Notes: generated by a model not told the origin, from the sequence alone. Positions 1-6,049 are shown, counted from the stretch's first letter. The stretch: DNA of 7,819 nucleotides from CAYYOS01 sp964473355 (GCA_964473355.1 CAYYOS010000119.1:1-7819), one strand, 5' to 3'. Program-made: numbers and translations.

Positions 1-521
1 GGTGCTTCCAATTCCATTATCTGATCGATAAACCAGGGTTGATCGCTTTTTTCCATGATATCGAGCAGGCAATGACCTAAATAACGCAGCACCACAAAAT
101 TGGGTTTATCCGGCTCAAAGCTGAAGTCGGCATATTCCCCCGTACGCCGGTTTAGCATATCCAAAAAATTGGATCGATAATTAAAGCCATCATCGCCTAC
201 CGTTGCATGAATATTTTCTACCATGACGTCGGCGAGACGCAGCGCCAGCGCTTGTATCAGCGCTTGGCGTTCCGTGTCATCGACGCGACCAAAAAGCATA
301 CGGTCGGTCACGTGCACAAAAAATGCAATCATCTCACCGATGATTTTAAAACCCCGCTGCGGCGTAATGATGTCGAAGTTGGCTTTGGAAAGATTGATAA
401 CCACCGCGTCCGCCAGCCGCCAAATCATAGCGGCGACGACGGTTGCAGTTTTTTCCGCGGTTTTTTCCGGCGCGGGTGCGTCGGCTTTTTTAAACCAGAT
501 GGTTTTAACGCGTATGGCCAT
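1..521 (-). CDS. Unrecognised protein, C-terminus cut off by the left window edge
   Basis: The minus-strand frame from an ATG at 521 stays open to position 1 (173 codons, no stop), so this is the N-terminal part of a longer protein. It begins MAIRVKTIWFKK, followed by an Ala/Lys/Glu/Pro-rich linker at about residues 12-28 and then a probably helical, mixed hydrophobic/charged region. I see no signal peptide, membrane segment, Cys-pair metal motif or nucleotide-binding loop, and I do not recognise the family. The start lies 8 bases after the stop of the DsrC-like gene, which suggests co-transcription and perhaps translational coupling, because no good ribosome binding site is placed before this ATG. 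Plus-strand open frames over the same bases are shadows. A role linked to the DsrC-like and Cas6-like neighbours is inference from position only. Confidence 0.75.
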   Translation of the reverse strand, partial: MAIRVKTIWFKKADAPAPEKTAEKTATVVAAMIWRLADAVVINLSKANFDIITPQRGFKIIGEMIAFFVHVTDRMLFGRVDDTERQALIQALALRLADVMVENIHATVGDDGFNYRSNFLDMLNRRTGEYADFSFEPDKPNFVVLRYLGHCLLDIMEKSDQPWFIDQIMELEA

Positions 522-529
522 GGCGTGAG

Positions 530-859
530 CTAGTACCCGCCCTTGCCGTAAGGTTGCGGGAGACCGGCGACCTTGGGACCTTGTTTGGCCGGGCCTAAAG
601 GAAAAAGATCATACAAATATTTACTGTCGGTGCCGGGGCGCAGTTCAGAAAAGCCTTTTAGCATATTCCGGAAATTCGGAGTATGACCATTTTCCTTGTA
701 TTCGTTGCGTAAGTAATTGATGACTTCCCAATGCGCGTCCGTAAGGGTAATGCCTTCCGCCGCGGCAATGGTTGTGACCACATCATCGCTATAATTAGGT
801 TCGCGCAAAAATCCCTGATCGTCTACCTCTAATTCCACATCATCGACTACGTATGCCAT
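530..859 (-). CDS. DsrC/TusE-family protein lacking both cysteines (RspA-like)
   Basis: This 109-aa protein is full length for the DsrC/TusE/RspA superfamily. It shares the family core HWEVINYLR (residues 43-51), the SKYLYDLFP segment (79-87) and the C-terminal arm GPAKQGPKVAGLPQP (89-103) with the true DsrC encoded at 5705. The two redox cysteines are gone: the CysB site is Pro95 and the penultimate CysA site is Lys106, and the tail ends GKGGY. It contains no cysteine at all, so it cannot carry a persulfide or form the DsrC trisulfide. Members without these cysteines have been grouped as RspA (regulatory sulfur-related proteins). A DNA- or protein-binding role is a family-level suggestion, helped by reports that A. 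vinosum DsrC binds DNA upstream of dsrA. A strong Shine-Dalgarno AGGAGG (minus strand, 868-873) sits 8 bases before the ATG. The gene follows the Cas6-like gene by 37 bases. Confidence 0.93.
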   Translation of the reverse strand: MAYVVDDVELEVDDQGFLREPNYSDDVVTTIAAAEGITLTDAHWEVINYLRNEYKENGHTPNFRNMLKGFSELRPGTDSKYLYDLFPLGPAKQGPKVAGLPQPYGKGGY

Positions 860-896
860 TTATTTAGCCTCCTTTGTTTAAGGTGAGTGAAAATAA

Positions 897-1475
897 CTAT
901 GTTAATGCTTGTATGGATTTGTGGGGAATGAAAATACCGCAGCCCAGTTTGCGGTTGCTGCCCAAGCCAATCTCTTGGACACGAATAGCATGCTCAATCG
1001 GCATGCCATGCAGCATTAAGCTATACCCGCTGACGTCTCCAGTAGCCGTGCGCATGGTTTGCCGGCGCCCGCAAATAAAGCGGCAATCGATACGCATGGT
1101 ATCCAGTTCTCGCATAATATCCGCCGCAAATTTGCTTTCTTCCGTACTACCGGTAGTAACGCAATGGGCGTAGAGGGGCGTATGTAAAGTAATGGGTTTT
1201 AATTTGTGTTTGCCGATAATTATAGCGTGACCTTCTACGGTCATGGTCTTTCCGGTTAAGCATACAAATTCCGAAACTCGGGTTTTGGGCGTGCGAATAA
1301 CGAGCTTGGTACGATGATTTAATAAAATTTCATCGGCGCCTGTGACTGAACCTTGAACATGATGTATGGCCGTTTCGTTGTCGGTAGTTAGATCCGGTAA
1401 AAGCTCCGCTAACGCCAGATAAAGCGAATATCCATGATCTTTGGGCAAACGCGGCCCCCGCAGATCAAACTGCAT
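897..1475 (-). CDS. Cas6/Cmx6-like RAMP-fold protein (CRISPR RNA endonuclease family), orphan
   Basis: This 192-aa protein has the layout of Cas6 proteins of the Cmx6 (type I-MYXAN) kind. The N-terminus reads LRGPRLPKDHGYSLY (residues 5-19). A His pair in AIHHVQG (36-42) is a candidate catalytic or RNA-contact site. The C-terminus carries the RAMP glycine-rich loop GLGSNRKLGCGIF (170-182). Cas6 enzymes cut precursor CRISPR RNA at repeat stem-loops. No CRISPR repeat array and no other cas gene is visible here, so the substrate is unknown; it may bind or process a different RNA. The frame stays open upstream of the ATG to about 1560 without ATG, GTG or TTG, and no clear Shine-Dalgarno precedes 1475, so the start is slightly uncertain. 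The gene lies 56 bases after the 73-aa gene and 37 bases before the cysteine-less DsrC-like gene, in one probable operon. I am confident of the family, not of the activity. Confidence 0.85.
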   Translation of the reverse strand: MQFDLRGPRLPKDHGYSLYLALAELLPDLTTDNETAIHHVQGSVTGADEILLNHRTKLVIRTPKTRVSEFVCLTGKTMTVEGHAIIIGKHKLKPITLHTPLYAHCVTTGSTEESKFAADIMRELDTMRIDCRFICGRRQTMRTATGDVSGYSLMLHGMPIEHAIRVQEIGLGSNRKLGCGIFIPHKSIQALT

Positions 1476-1531
1476 ATCGGTAACGGAGGATGCGGCAGTC
1501 TCAAGCGTGGAGCCGCTTTCGCTCAGCCAAC

Positions 1532-1753
1532 CTATTTTTCCACCTCCCCAGATTGGGTTTTACCCCAAGCCAGCAAAGCCTCGCCCCACGTGGTGGCAGT
1601 GGTCGGGTCGATTTCGAATATCGTAAACCGGCTCTTTTCGCGAATTCTGATACGCAGGGTGGTAAAGCCTGCTACGTGGTCGACCTGCTCTAGCGCGATC
1701 TCCTGTTTAAACGGGGTGGCGGTAAATTTATCCAGCTTTACAATATGTTCCAA
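1532..1753 (-). CDS. Small conserved-looking protein of unknown function, TTG start
   Basis: This minus-strand frame encodes 73 aa. It starts at TTG, reading (M)EHIVKLDKF, and ends at TAG. The sequence looks like a small globular alpha/beta protein: a beta-like stretch FTTLRIRIREKSRFTIFEI (residues 30-48), then DPTTATTWGEALLAW (49-63). I see no membrane segment, cysteine or metal site. There is no ATG in this frame between the upstream stop (about 1801) and the TTG, and a weak GAG ribosome-binding element lies about 6 bases before it. It is the first gene of the minus-strand cluster, facing away from dsrA, and a candidate promoter lies upstream at 1792-1820. I do not recognise a function. Genuine coding is supported by its position, its spacing to the Cas6-like gene (56 bases) and its protein-like composition. 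Confidence 0.7.
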   Translation of the reverse strand: MEHIVKLDKFTATPFKQEIALEQVDHVAGFTTLRIRIREKSRFTIFEIDPTTATTWGEALLAWGKTQSGEVEK

Positions 1754-1791
1754 GTTTAGCTCGACTAGACGGGAGATTAAGGAAGGAATAA

Positions 1792-1820
1792 AGTATCGTC
1801 ATTCATTAACTATTAATCAA
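1792..1820 (-). promoter_or_regulatory. Candidate sigma-70 promoter for the minus-strand cluster
   Basis: On the minus strand, TTGATT (1820-1815) is followed after 17 bases by GATACT (1797-1792). Each hexamer matches the -35 or -10 consensus at four of six positions, with ideal spacing. It would start transcription about 30 bases upstream of the TTG-start gene. This is inferred from sequence alone. Confidence 0.35.
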
Positions 1821-1850
1821 GTGGAAACGGACTTACTCTCACCATGGGTA

Positions 1851-1879
1851 GTAAGGTATACTCCTTTCGGGTAGGTATA
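1851..1879. repeat. Direct repeat GTAAGGTATA / GTAGGTATA in the divergent region
   Basis: GTAAGGTATA (1851-1860) and GTAGGTATA (1871-1879) are near-identical direct repeats starting 20 bases apart, about two helical turns. They lie between the candidate divergent promoters, a suitable place for a regulator of either transcription unit. No regulator is identified. Confidence 0.35.
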
Positions 1880-1912
1880 GCCTAACTATTCAGAATGATA
1901 GAAGCCGGTGTA

Positions 1913-1940
1913 TTAACAGCTGTAACATACGTCTGATAAG
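1913..1940 (+). promoter_or_regulatory. Candidate sigma-70 promoter for the dsr operon
   Basis: TTAACA (1913-1918; five of six matches to the -35 consensus) is followed after 16 bases by GATAAG (1935-1940; four of six matches to the -10). Transcription would start near 1948, giving a leader of about 100 bases before dsrA. It is the best match I found in the region, but the evidence is sequence only. Confidence 0.3.
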
Positions 1941-1952
1941 TGATGGAAGAAT

Positions 1953-1970
1953 CGCGCCTTTTGTTGCGCG
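1953..1970 (+). promoter_or_regulatory. Small inverted repeat in the dsrA leader
   Basis: CGCGC (1953-1957) and GCGCG (1966-1970) can form a 5-bp GC stem with an 8-base T-rich loop. It would lie near the 5' end of a transcript from the candidate promoter at 1913. It could be an operator or a 5' mRNA stem-loop. It lacks a following T run, so it is not called a terminator. Confidence 0.25.
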
Positions 1971-2048
1971 CCAAACAGATTTACATGGGCCGAAGCCAGC
2001 TTAGTGCTTTGGAATCATTATTTATTTTATAAGAATAGGAGAGTCACC

Positions 2049-3341
2049 ATGGGCAAGAAAATACACGATACGCCAATGCTCGATGAACTGGAAAGCGGCC
2101 CATGGCCCAGTTTTGTTACCGGACTAAAACGTCTTGCCAAAGATAACGACATGGCAGTGGACTTGATGGGCCAACTCGAAAGCTCCTACCGCGATACCAA
2201 AGGTTACTGGAAAGGCGGCACGGTTGGGGTATTTGGTTATGGCGGCGGCGTGATCCCACGTTTTACAGAATTAAAAGACGAGCAGGGCGCCCCAATTTTC
2301 CCTGAAGCAGCCGAATTTCATACGCTGCGTGTGCAACCGCCAGCGGGCATGCACTACGACACTAAGATTTTACGTAAATTAGCCGACGTCTGGGAAAAGC
2401 ACGGCTCAGGCCTGATTGCTTTCCATGGTCAAAGTGGCGACATCATGTTCCAAGGTATCAAAACTGCCAACGTTCAGCCCGCATTTGATGAATTAAACGA
2501 ATTGGGATTTGACTTGGGTGGCGCCGGCCCTGCGCTACGCACTTCCATGTCCTGCGTGGGTGCTGCTCGCTGCGAGATGTCTTGCTATGACGAAGCTCGT
2601 GCGCTACGCACGGTAATCAATAACAATTTAGATGACATGCACCGGCCAGCTTTGCCTTATAAGTTTAAATTTAAATTTTCCGGTTGTGGCAACGATTGCG
2701 TTAACGCCATCCAGCGCTCCGATATGGCGGTTATCGGCACCTGGCGCGACAACATTCGCGTAAACGAAGCTTTAGCTAAAGACTATATCGCGCAGCACGG
2801 TATGGATAAATTAGTAAATGACGTTATCAATCACTGCCCCACCAAAGCACTCGCGTTAAAAGCCACGAAAGATGTTTCCACTGCAGACGGATTCTGCAGT
2901 GTTGCCGTCAGTGACACCCACTCCTTAGAAATCGACAACCATAATTGCGTGCATTGCATGCACTGCTTAAACGTTATGCCCGGCGCGTTGTTGCCCGGTG
3001 TAGACAAGGGTGCAACGGTTTTAGTTGGGGGTAAAGGCGTGCTGAAAATCGGGGCAACCATGGGTACGGTCGTCGTTCCCTTCATGAAATTAGAAACCGA
3101 TGAGGACTTTGAAAAACTTAACGATCTGGCCCGCAGCATACTGGACTTCTTTGCCGACAATGCGCTGGAGCATGAGCGCACCGGCGAGATGATAGATCGA
3201 ATTGGTTTAGTGAATTTCCTTGAAGGCATTGGTCTAGAAATCGATCCCAATATGATACGTGAGCCGCGTAATAATCCTTACGTTCGCACCGATGACTGGG
3301 ACGAGCAAGTTGCCAAGTGGGAAGAGCGCAAAGCCGGCTAA
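2049..3341 (+). CDS. dsrA: Dissimilatory sulfite reductase (reverse type), alpha subunit DsrA
   Basis: DsrA (430 aa) forms the cytoplasmic alpha2beta2 siroheme enzyme with DsrB. In sulfur oxidisers the enzyme works in the oxidative direction and yields sulfite from DsrC-bound sulfur. The siroheme/[4Fe-4S] motif is complete: Cys169 and Cys175 (SCVGAARC), then Cys213 and Cys217 (GCGNDC). The inserted ferredoxin domain has Cys300, Cys303 and Cys306 (NCVHCMHC), with its fourth ligand probably an upstream cysteine (263 or 283). The ATG at 2049 is chosen over the in-frame upstream extension to 2004 because TAGGAGAG ends 5 bases before it and the protein then starts with a DsrA-like N-terminus. It is the first gene of the operon and is followed by dsrB after 84 bases. 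The length suits the family and nothing looks broken. Confidence 0.98.
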   Translation: MGKKIHDTPMLDELESGPWPSFVTGLKRLAKDNDMAVDLMGQLESSYRDTKGYWKGGTVGVFGYGGGVIPRFTELKDEQGAPIFPEAAEFHTLRVQPPAGMHYDTKILRKLADVWEKHGSGLIAFHGQSGDIMFQGIKTANVQPAFDELNELGFDLGGAGPALRTSMSCVGAARCEMSCYDEARALRTVINNNLDDMHRPALPYKFKFKFSGCGNDCVNAIQRSDMAVIGTWRDNIRVNEALAKDYIAQHGMDKLVNDVINHCPTKALALKATKDVSTADGFCSVAVSDTHSLEIDNHNCVHCMHCLNVMPGALLPGVDKGATVLVGGKGVLKIGATMGTVVVPFMKLETDEDFEKLNDLARSILDFFADNALEHERTGEMIDRIGLVNFLEGIGLEIDPNMIREPRNNPYVRTDDWDEQVAKWEERKAG

Positions 3342-3353
3342 TAGTTAAGCACG

Positions 3354-3400
3354 TGCGGTAGCCCCGCAGCCGAGATATTTAGTGGTGCGCTTGCACCGTT
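3354..3400 (+). other. Two short stem-loops in the dsrA-dsrB gap
   Basis: TGCGG (3354-3358) pairs with CCGCA (3364-3368). GGTGC (3384-3388) pairs with GCACC (3393-3397) around a GCTT loop, extendable by G-T wobbles to 3381-3400. Neither is followed directly by a U run, so transcriptional read-through into dsrB is expected. They may affect mRNA stability or processing. Confidence 0.35.
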
Positions 3401-3425
3401 GAAAAATTTTGTTGGAGGTTTAAAA

Positions 3426-4496
3426 ATGGCAGAAATGCGCGCACCGATCGAAACCGGCGCCCCGGATCCCAAGCAATATATGCATCCGGTGATGGTTATG
3501 AACTACGGCAAGTGGGTGTTCCATGATCACCCGAAGCCTGGGGTACTCCGTCATCGCGCCGAAAGCGGCGATGAAATTTGGACTGTTAAAGCCGGTACGC
3601 AGCGGCAGATGGATGTCTACACCATACGTACCCTTTGCGACATCGCTGATGAGTTTGCCGACGGCCATGTGCGCTTTACCGCTCGTAGCAATATTGAGTA
3701 CATGGTTGCCGATGAGCAAAAGGTCGAGCCACTTATTAAGGCGCTTAATGATCATGGTTTTCCCATTGGGGGTACCGCCAATTCGGTAAGCATGATTGCG
3801 CATACGCAAGGCTTTTTGCATTGCGATATTCCCGGGACTGACGCGTCCGGTGTTGTGAAAGCACTGATGGATGAGTTGTACGACGACTTTGTAAAGTGTG
3901 AAATGCCTAACCGCGTCAAATTGTCGACTTCTTGCTGTGAGATCAATTGTGGCGGTCAAGCGGATATCGCGATTATTATGCAGCACACCAAACCGCCTAA
4001 GATTAATCATGATCTCGTTGCGAATGTGTGCGAGCGCCCTTCAGTGGTTGCGCGTTGCCCGGTCGCTGCCATTCGGCCGGCCCTGGTCAACGGCAAGCCT
4101 TCGTTGGAAGTCGATGAGAAAAAATGTATTTGCTGCGGCGCCTGCTATCCACCCTGCCCACCTATGCAAATTAACGATCCTGAGCATTCAAAACTTGCCA
4201 TCTGGGTTGGTGGCAAAAACTCCAATGCTCGGTCCCGTCCGACCTTTCACAAGCTAGTGGCCTCTGGTTTGCCCAACAATGCACCGCGCTGGCCGGAAGT
4301 TGCCGCCGTCGTGAAGGGCATACTGGAAGTATACAAACACGATGCAAAGCCTTGGGAACGCATGGCGGATTGGATAGACCGCATTGGTTGGCCACGCTTC
4401 TTTGAGAAAACCGGTTTGCCGTTTACTAAGTACCACATCGACGATTGGCGTGGCTCTCGGTCGACGTTAAACGCCGCCGCGCATATCCGGTTTTGA
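3426..4496 (+). CDS. dsrB: Dissimilatory sulfite reductase (reverse type), beta subunit DsrB
   Basis: DsrB (356 aa) carries the catalytically active siroheme-[4Fe-4S] site of DsrAB, next to the channel that receives the C-terminal arm of DsrC. The cluster ligands are Cys133 (LHCDIPG) and Cys170, Cys171 and Cys175 (STSCCEINCGG), with the spacing known from characterised DsrB. The ferredoxin domain has Cys211 (ARCPVAA) and the run Cys234, Cys237, Cys240 and Cys244 (CICCGACYPPCP). The ATG at 3426 follows GGAGG (3414-3418) by 7 bases. An in-frame TTG at 3399 would add nine residues but lacks a ribosome binding site. The length is normal and the frame intact. Confidence 0.98.
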   Translation: MAEMRAPIETGAPDPKQYMHPVMVMNYGKWVFHDHPKPGVLRHRAESGDEIWTVKAGTQRQMDVYTIRTLCDIADEFADGHVRFTARSNIEYMVADEQKVEPLIKALNDHGFPIGGTANSVSMIAHTQGFLHCDIPGTDASGVVKALMDELYDDFVKCEMPNRVKLSTSCCEINCGGQADIAIIMQHTKPPKINHDLVANVCERPSVVARCPVAAIRPALVNGKPSLEVDEKKCICCGACYPPCPPMQINDPEHSKLAIWVGGKNSNARSRPTFHKLVASGLPNNAPRWPEVAAVVKGILEVYKHDAKPWERMADWIDRIGWPRFFEKTGLPFTKYHIDDWRGSRSTLNAAAHIRF

Positions 4497-4514
4497 TTAT
4501 AAATACTTGAATTC

Positions 4515-4541
4515 CCCGTGTGCCGTTTCGGCATGCGCGGG
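4515..4541 (+). repeat. GC-rich imperfect palindrome between dsrB and dsrE
   Basis: The arms pair for about 12 positions around a TTT loop (4526-4528): five perfect inner pairs, two G-T wobbles, then more GC pairs with one C-C mismatch. The flanks read GAATTCCCCG on the left and GCGGGATGAC on the right. That look recalls dispersed GAATTCCCGC...GCGGGATGAC palindromic repeats of proteobacterial genomes (from memory). No T run follows, so it is not called a terminator. As RNA it could protect the dsrAB message or act as a processing site. Confidence 0.5.
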
Positions 4542-4573
4542 ATGACATTGCTCAAAATAAGAGTAGGAAGATT

Positions 4574-4933
4574 ATGAAATTTGGATTAATGGTCAACGAA
4601 GGCCCTTATACGCACCAGGCGACGGACAGTGCCTATCAATTCGCCAAAACGGCAATTGAGAAAGGACATCAAGTCCCCCGCATCTTTTTCTACCACGATG
4701 GCGTACACAATTCCAGCGGATTAACGGAACCCCCGCAAGATGATCGTCATATTGTAAACCGCTGGTCCAAGTTAGCTCAGGAACATAATATCGATTTAGT
4801 TGTGTGCGTCGCCGCTGCCATGCGTCGCGGGGTAGTGGACGCCAACCTGGCCCCGGGGTTTCGAATTTCTGGGTTGGGACAACTCGTTGAAGCCGGCATT
4901 CAAACGGACCGCCTGGTCGTGTTTGGCGATTAA
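4574..4933 (+). CDS. dsrE: Sulfurtransferase subunit DsrE
   Basis: DsrE (119 aa) is the catalytic subunit of the cytoplasmic DsrE2F2H2 sulfurtransferase, homologous to TusD. It accepts sulfane sulfur and passes it to DsrC. The key cysteine is Cys78 (DLVVCVAAAMRRG), the same position and context as the essential Cys78 of A. vinosum DsrE. The ATG at 4574 has an AGGAAG element 3 bases upstream; the frame also opens upstream through the palindrome, but that part has no family similarity. dsrF starts 14 bases after its stop. The dsrEFH set is the main sequence evidence for the oxidative direction of this Dsr system. Confidence 0.97.
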   Translation: MKFGLMVNEGPYTHQATDSAYQFAKTAIEKGHQVPRIFFYHDGVHNSSGLTEPPQDDRHIVNRWSKLAQEHNIDLVVCVAAAMRRGVVDANLAPGFRISGLGQLVEAGIQTDRLVVFGD

Positions 4934-4947
4934 TAAGGAAATTAGCA

Positions 4948-5355
4948 ATGAATGAAACAACTGGGGGCATAGACGTTGAGGACAACCCTGCCGGCACCGT
5001 TAAAAAATTTATGTTTGTGAATCGCAAAGCGCCCTACGGCACGATATACGCGCTCGAAGGTTTGGAAGTTGTGCTAATCAGCGCCGCTTTCGATCAGGAT
5101 GTCAGCATGGCTTTTTTAGACGACGGTGTTTTTGAATTGGTGAAAGGGCAGCACACTAAGGGCATTGATGTTAAAAACTTTTCGCCCACTTATCGTGCTT
5201 TGGAAGGTTATGACATCGAAAAGCTATATGTGGAAAAAGAATCGATGGAATCCCGGGGCCTGACGGCAGAAAATTTAGTTGTCCCAGTGCAAGTCTTAAG
5301 CGCAACGGAAATGGGTGAGCTCATGGCCAGCCAAGACGTGGTTATTAGCTTCTAA
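4948..5355 (+). CDS. dsrF: Sulfurtransferase complex subunit DsrF
   Basis: DsrF (135 aa) is the TusC-like subunit of DsrEFH. The conserved core is seen as KKFMFVNRKAPYGTIYALEG (residues 19-38) and FDQDVSMAFLDDGVFEL (48-64), with KNFSPTYRALE (76-86) and the C-terminal QDVVISF. It contains no cysteine at all, which fits a structural rather than sulfur-carrying role in the hexamer. AAGGAAAT lies upstream of the ATG. It sits 14 bases after dsrE and 18 bases before dsrH, in one transcription unit. Confidence 0.96.
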   Translation: MNETTGGIDVEDNPAGTVKKFMFVNRKAPYGTIYALEGLEVVLISAAFDQDVSMAFLDDGVFELVKGQHTKGIDVKNFSPTYRALEGYDIEKLYVEKESMESRGLTAENLVVPVQVLSATEMGELMASQDVVISF

Positions 5356-5373
5356 TAGAGGGTTAAGAAAAGC

Positions 5374-5673
5374 ATGTTGCACATAGTCAATAAGTCGCCG
5401 TTTGAAAAAAGAAGTTTGGATAGTTGCTTGCGTATTGCGAGCAAGAATAGTGCAATTCTCCTGATTGAAGACGGTGTTTACGCGGTTACCAAAGGCAATG
5501 CCTTGGAAGCTAAAATTAAGAAGGCCATGCTGGATAAGAAAGTCTATGCCTTGGCTCCGGATGTCGACGCGCGCGGTATGCAAAACGCAGTAATGGATGG
5601 CGTAAATCTGGTGGACTACGGCGGGTTTGTAGAGTTAGTGGTGGAGCACAGTTCCGTGCAGTCTTGGCTGTAA
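5374..5673 (+). CDS. dsrH: Sulfurtransferase complex subunit DsrH
   Basis: DsrH (99 aa) is the TusB-like subunit of DsrEFH. The N-terminus reads LHIVNKSPFEKRSLDSC (residues 2-18), and Cys18 corresponds to the conserved Cys20 of A. vinosum DsrH. ILLIEDGVYAV (28-38) is also typical. The ribosome binding site is a GAGGG 11 bases upstream or a closer AAGAAAAG, neither strong, so translation may depend partly on coupling with dsrF, which ends 18 bases upstream. The length is normal for the family. Confidence 0.95.
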   Translation: MLHIVNKSPFEKRSLDSCLRIASKNSAILLIEDGVYAVTKGNALEAKIKKAMLDKKVYALAPDVDARGMQNAVMDGVNLVDYGGFVELVVEHSSVQSWL

Positions 5674-5704
5674 TATTATTCACTTTTAATGTAGGAGAGC
5701 GACG

Positions 5705-6037
5705 ATGAGTTTCGAAATTGACGGCAAGACATACGAGACCGATGAAGAAGGCTATTTGCTTAATTTAGGCGAATGGGACGAAGCAGCGGCTGGTTATTTG
5801 GCAGTCGAAGAAAAAGTAGACATGACCGAGAATCACTGGGAAGTCATCAACTTTTTGCGTGAATATTACAACGACTATCAGATCGCACCGGCCGTTCGTG
5901 TTTTGACCAAGGCTATTGGTAAAAAATTAGGTGCCGACAAAGGTAACAGCAAATATCTTTACGAATTGTTTCCTTATGGTCCGGCGAAGCAAGCTTGTAA
6001 AATTGCGGGCTTGCCAAAACCTACCGGTTGCATCTAA
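5705..6037 (+). CDS. dsrC: Sulfur carrier protein DsrC
   Basis: DsrC (110 aa) is the soluble sulfur carrier and substrate of DsrAB. The C-terminal arm QACKIAGLPKPTGCI holds both redox residues: CysB (Cys98) and the penultimate CysA (Cys109), ten residues apart as in functional DsrC. CysA takes sulfur from DsrE. The arm reaches the DsrB siroheme and is handled by the HdrD-like DsrK. HWEVINFLR (43-51) and SKYLYELFPYGPAKQ (82-96) are family hallmarks. A strong TAGGAGAG ribosome binding site lies 5 bases before the ATG, the same element and spacing as at dsrA, which fits the high demand for this protein. It differs clearly from the cysteine-less paralogue at 530-859. Confidence 0.98.
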   Translation: MSFEIDGKTYETDEEGYLLNLGEWDEAAAGYLAVEEKVDMTENHWEVINFLREYYNDYQIAPAVRVLTKAIGKKLGADKGNSKYLYELFPYGPAKQACKIAGLPKPTGCI

Positions 6038-6049
6038 GGCTTTAATTAA

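Noticed and set aside
207..533. Open frames on the plus strand (207-533 and 223-528)
   Set aside because: They lie opposite the coherent minus-strand gene 1-521, show no family features and have low-complexity composition, so they are shadows.
897..1475. CRISPR array accompanying the Cas6-like gene
   Set aside because: No regularly spaced direct repeats of 25-40 bases occur in the window on either strand.
1434..1874. Plus-strand open frame of 146 aa and two shorter ones within it
   Set aside because: They cross the minus-strand Cas6-like and 73-aa genes and the promoter region and have no recognisable protein features.
2004..2048. Fifteen-residue N-terminal extension of DsrA
   Set aside because: It would translate through the TAGGAGAG ribosome binding site, and DsrA homologues start near the ATG at 2049.
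3354..3400. Transcription terminator between dsrA and dsrB
   Set aside because: The stems are short and not followed by a U run, and dsrA and dsrB products are needed in equal amounts.
5664..5704. Internal promoter before dsrC
   Set aside because: A TTGGCT/TAATGT pair has the right spacing, but the -10 matches at only three of six positions. A separate dsrC promoter is known in A. vinosum but is not supported here.
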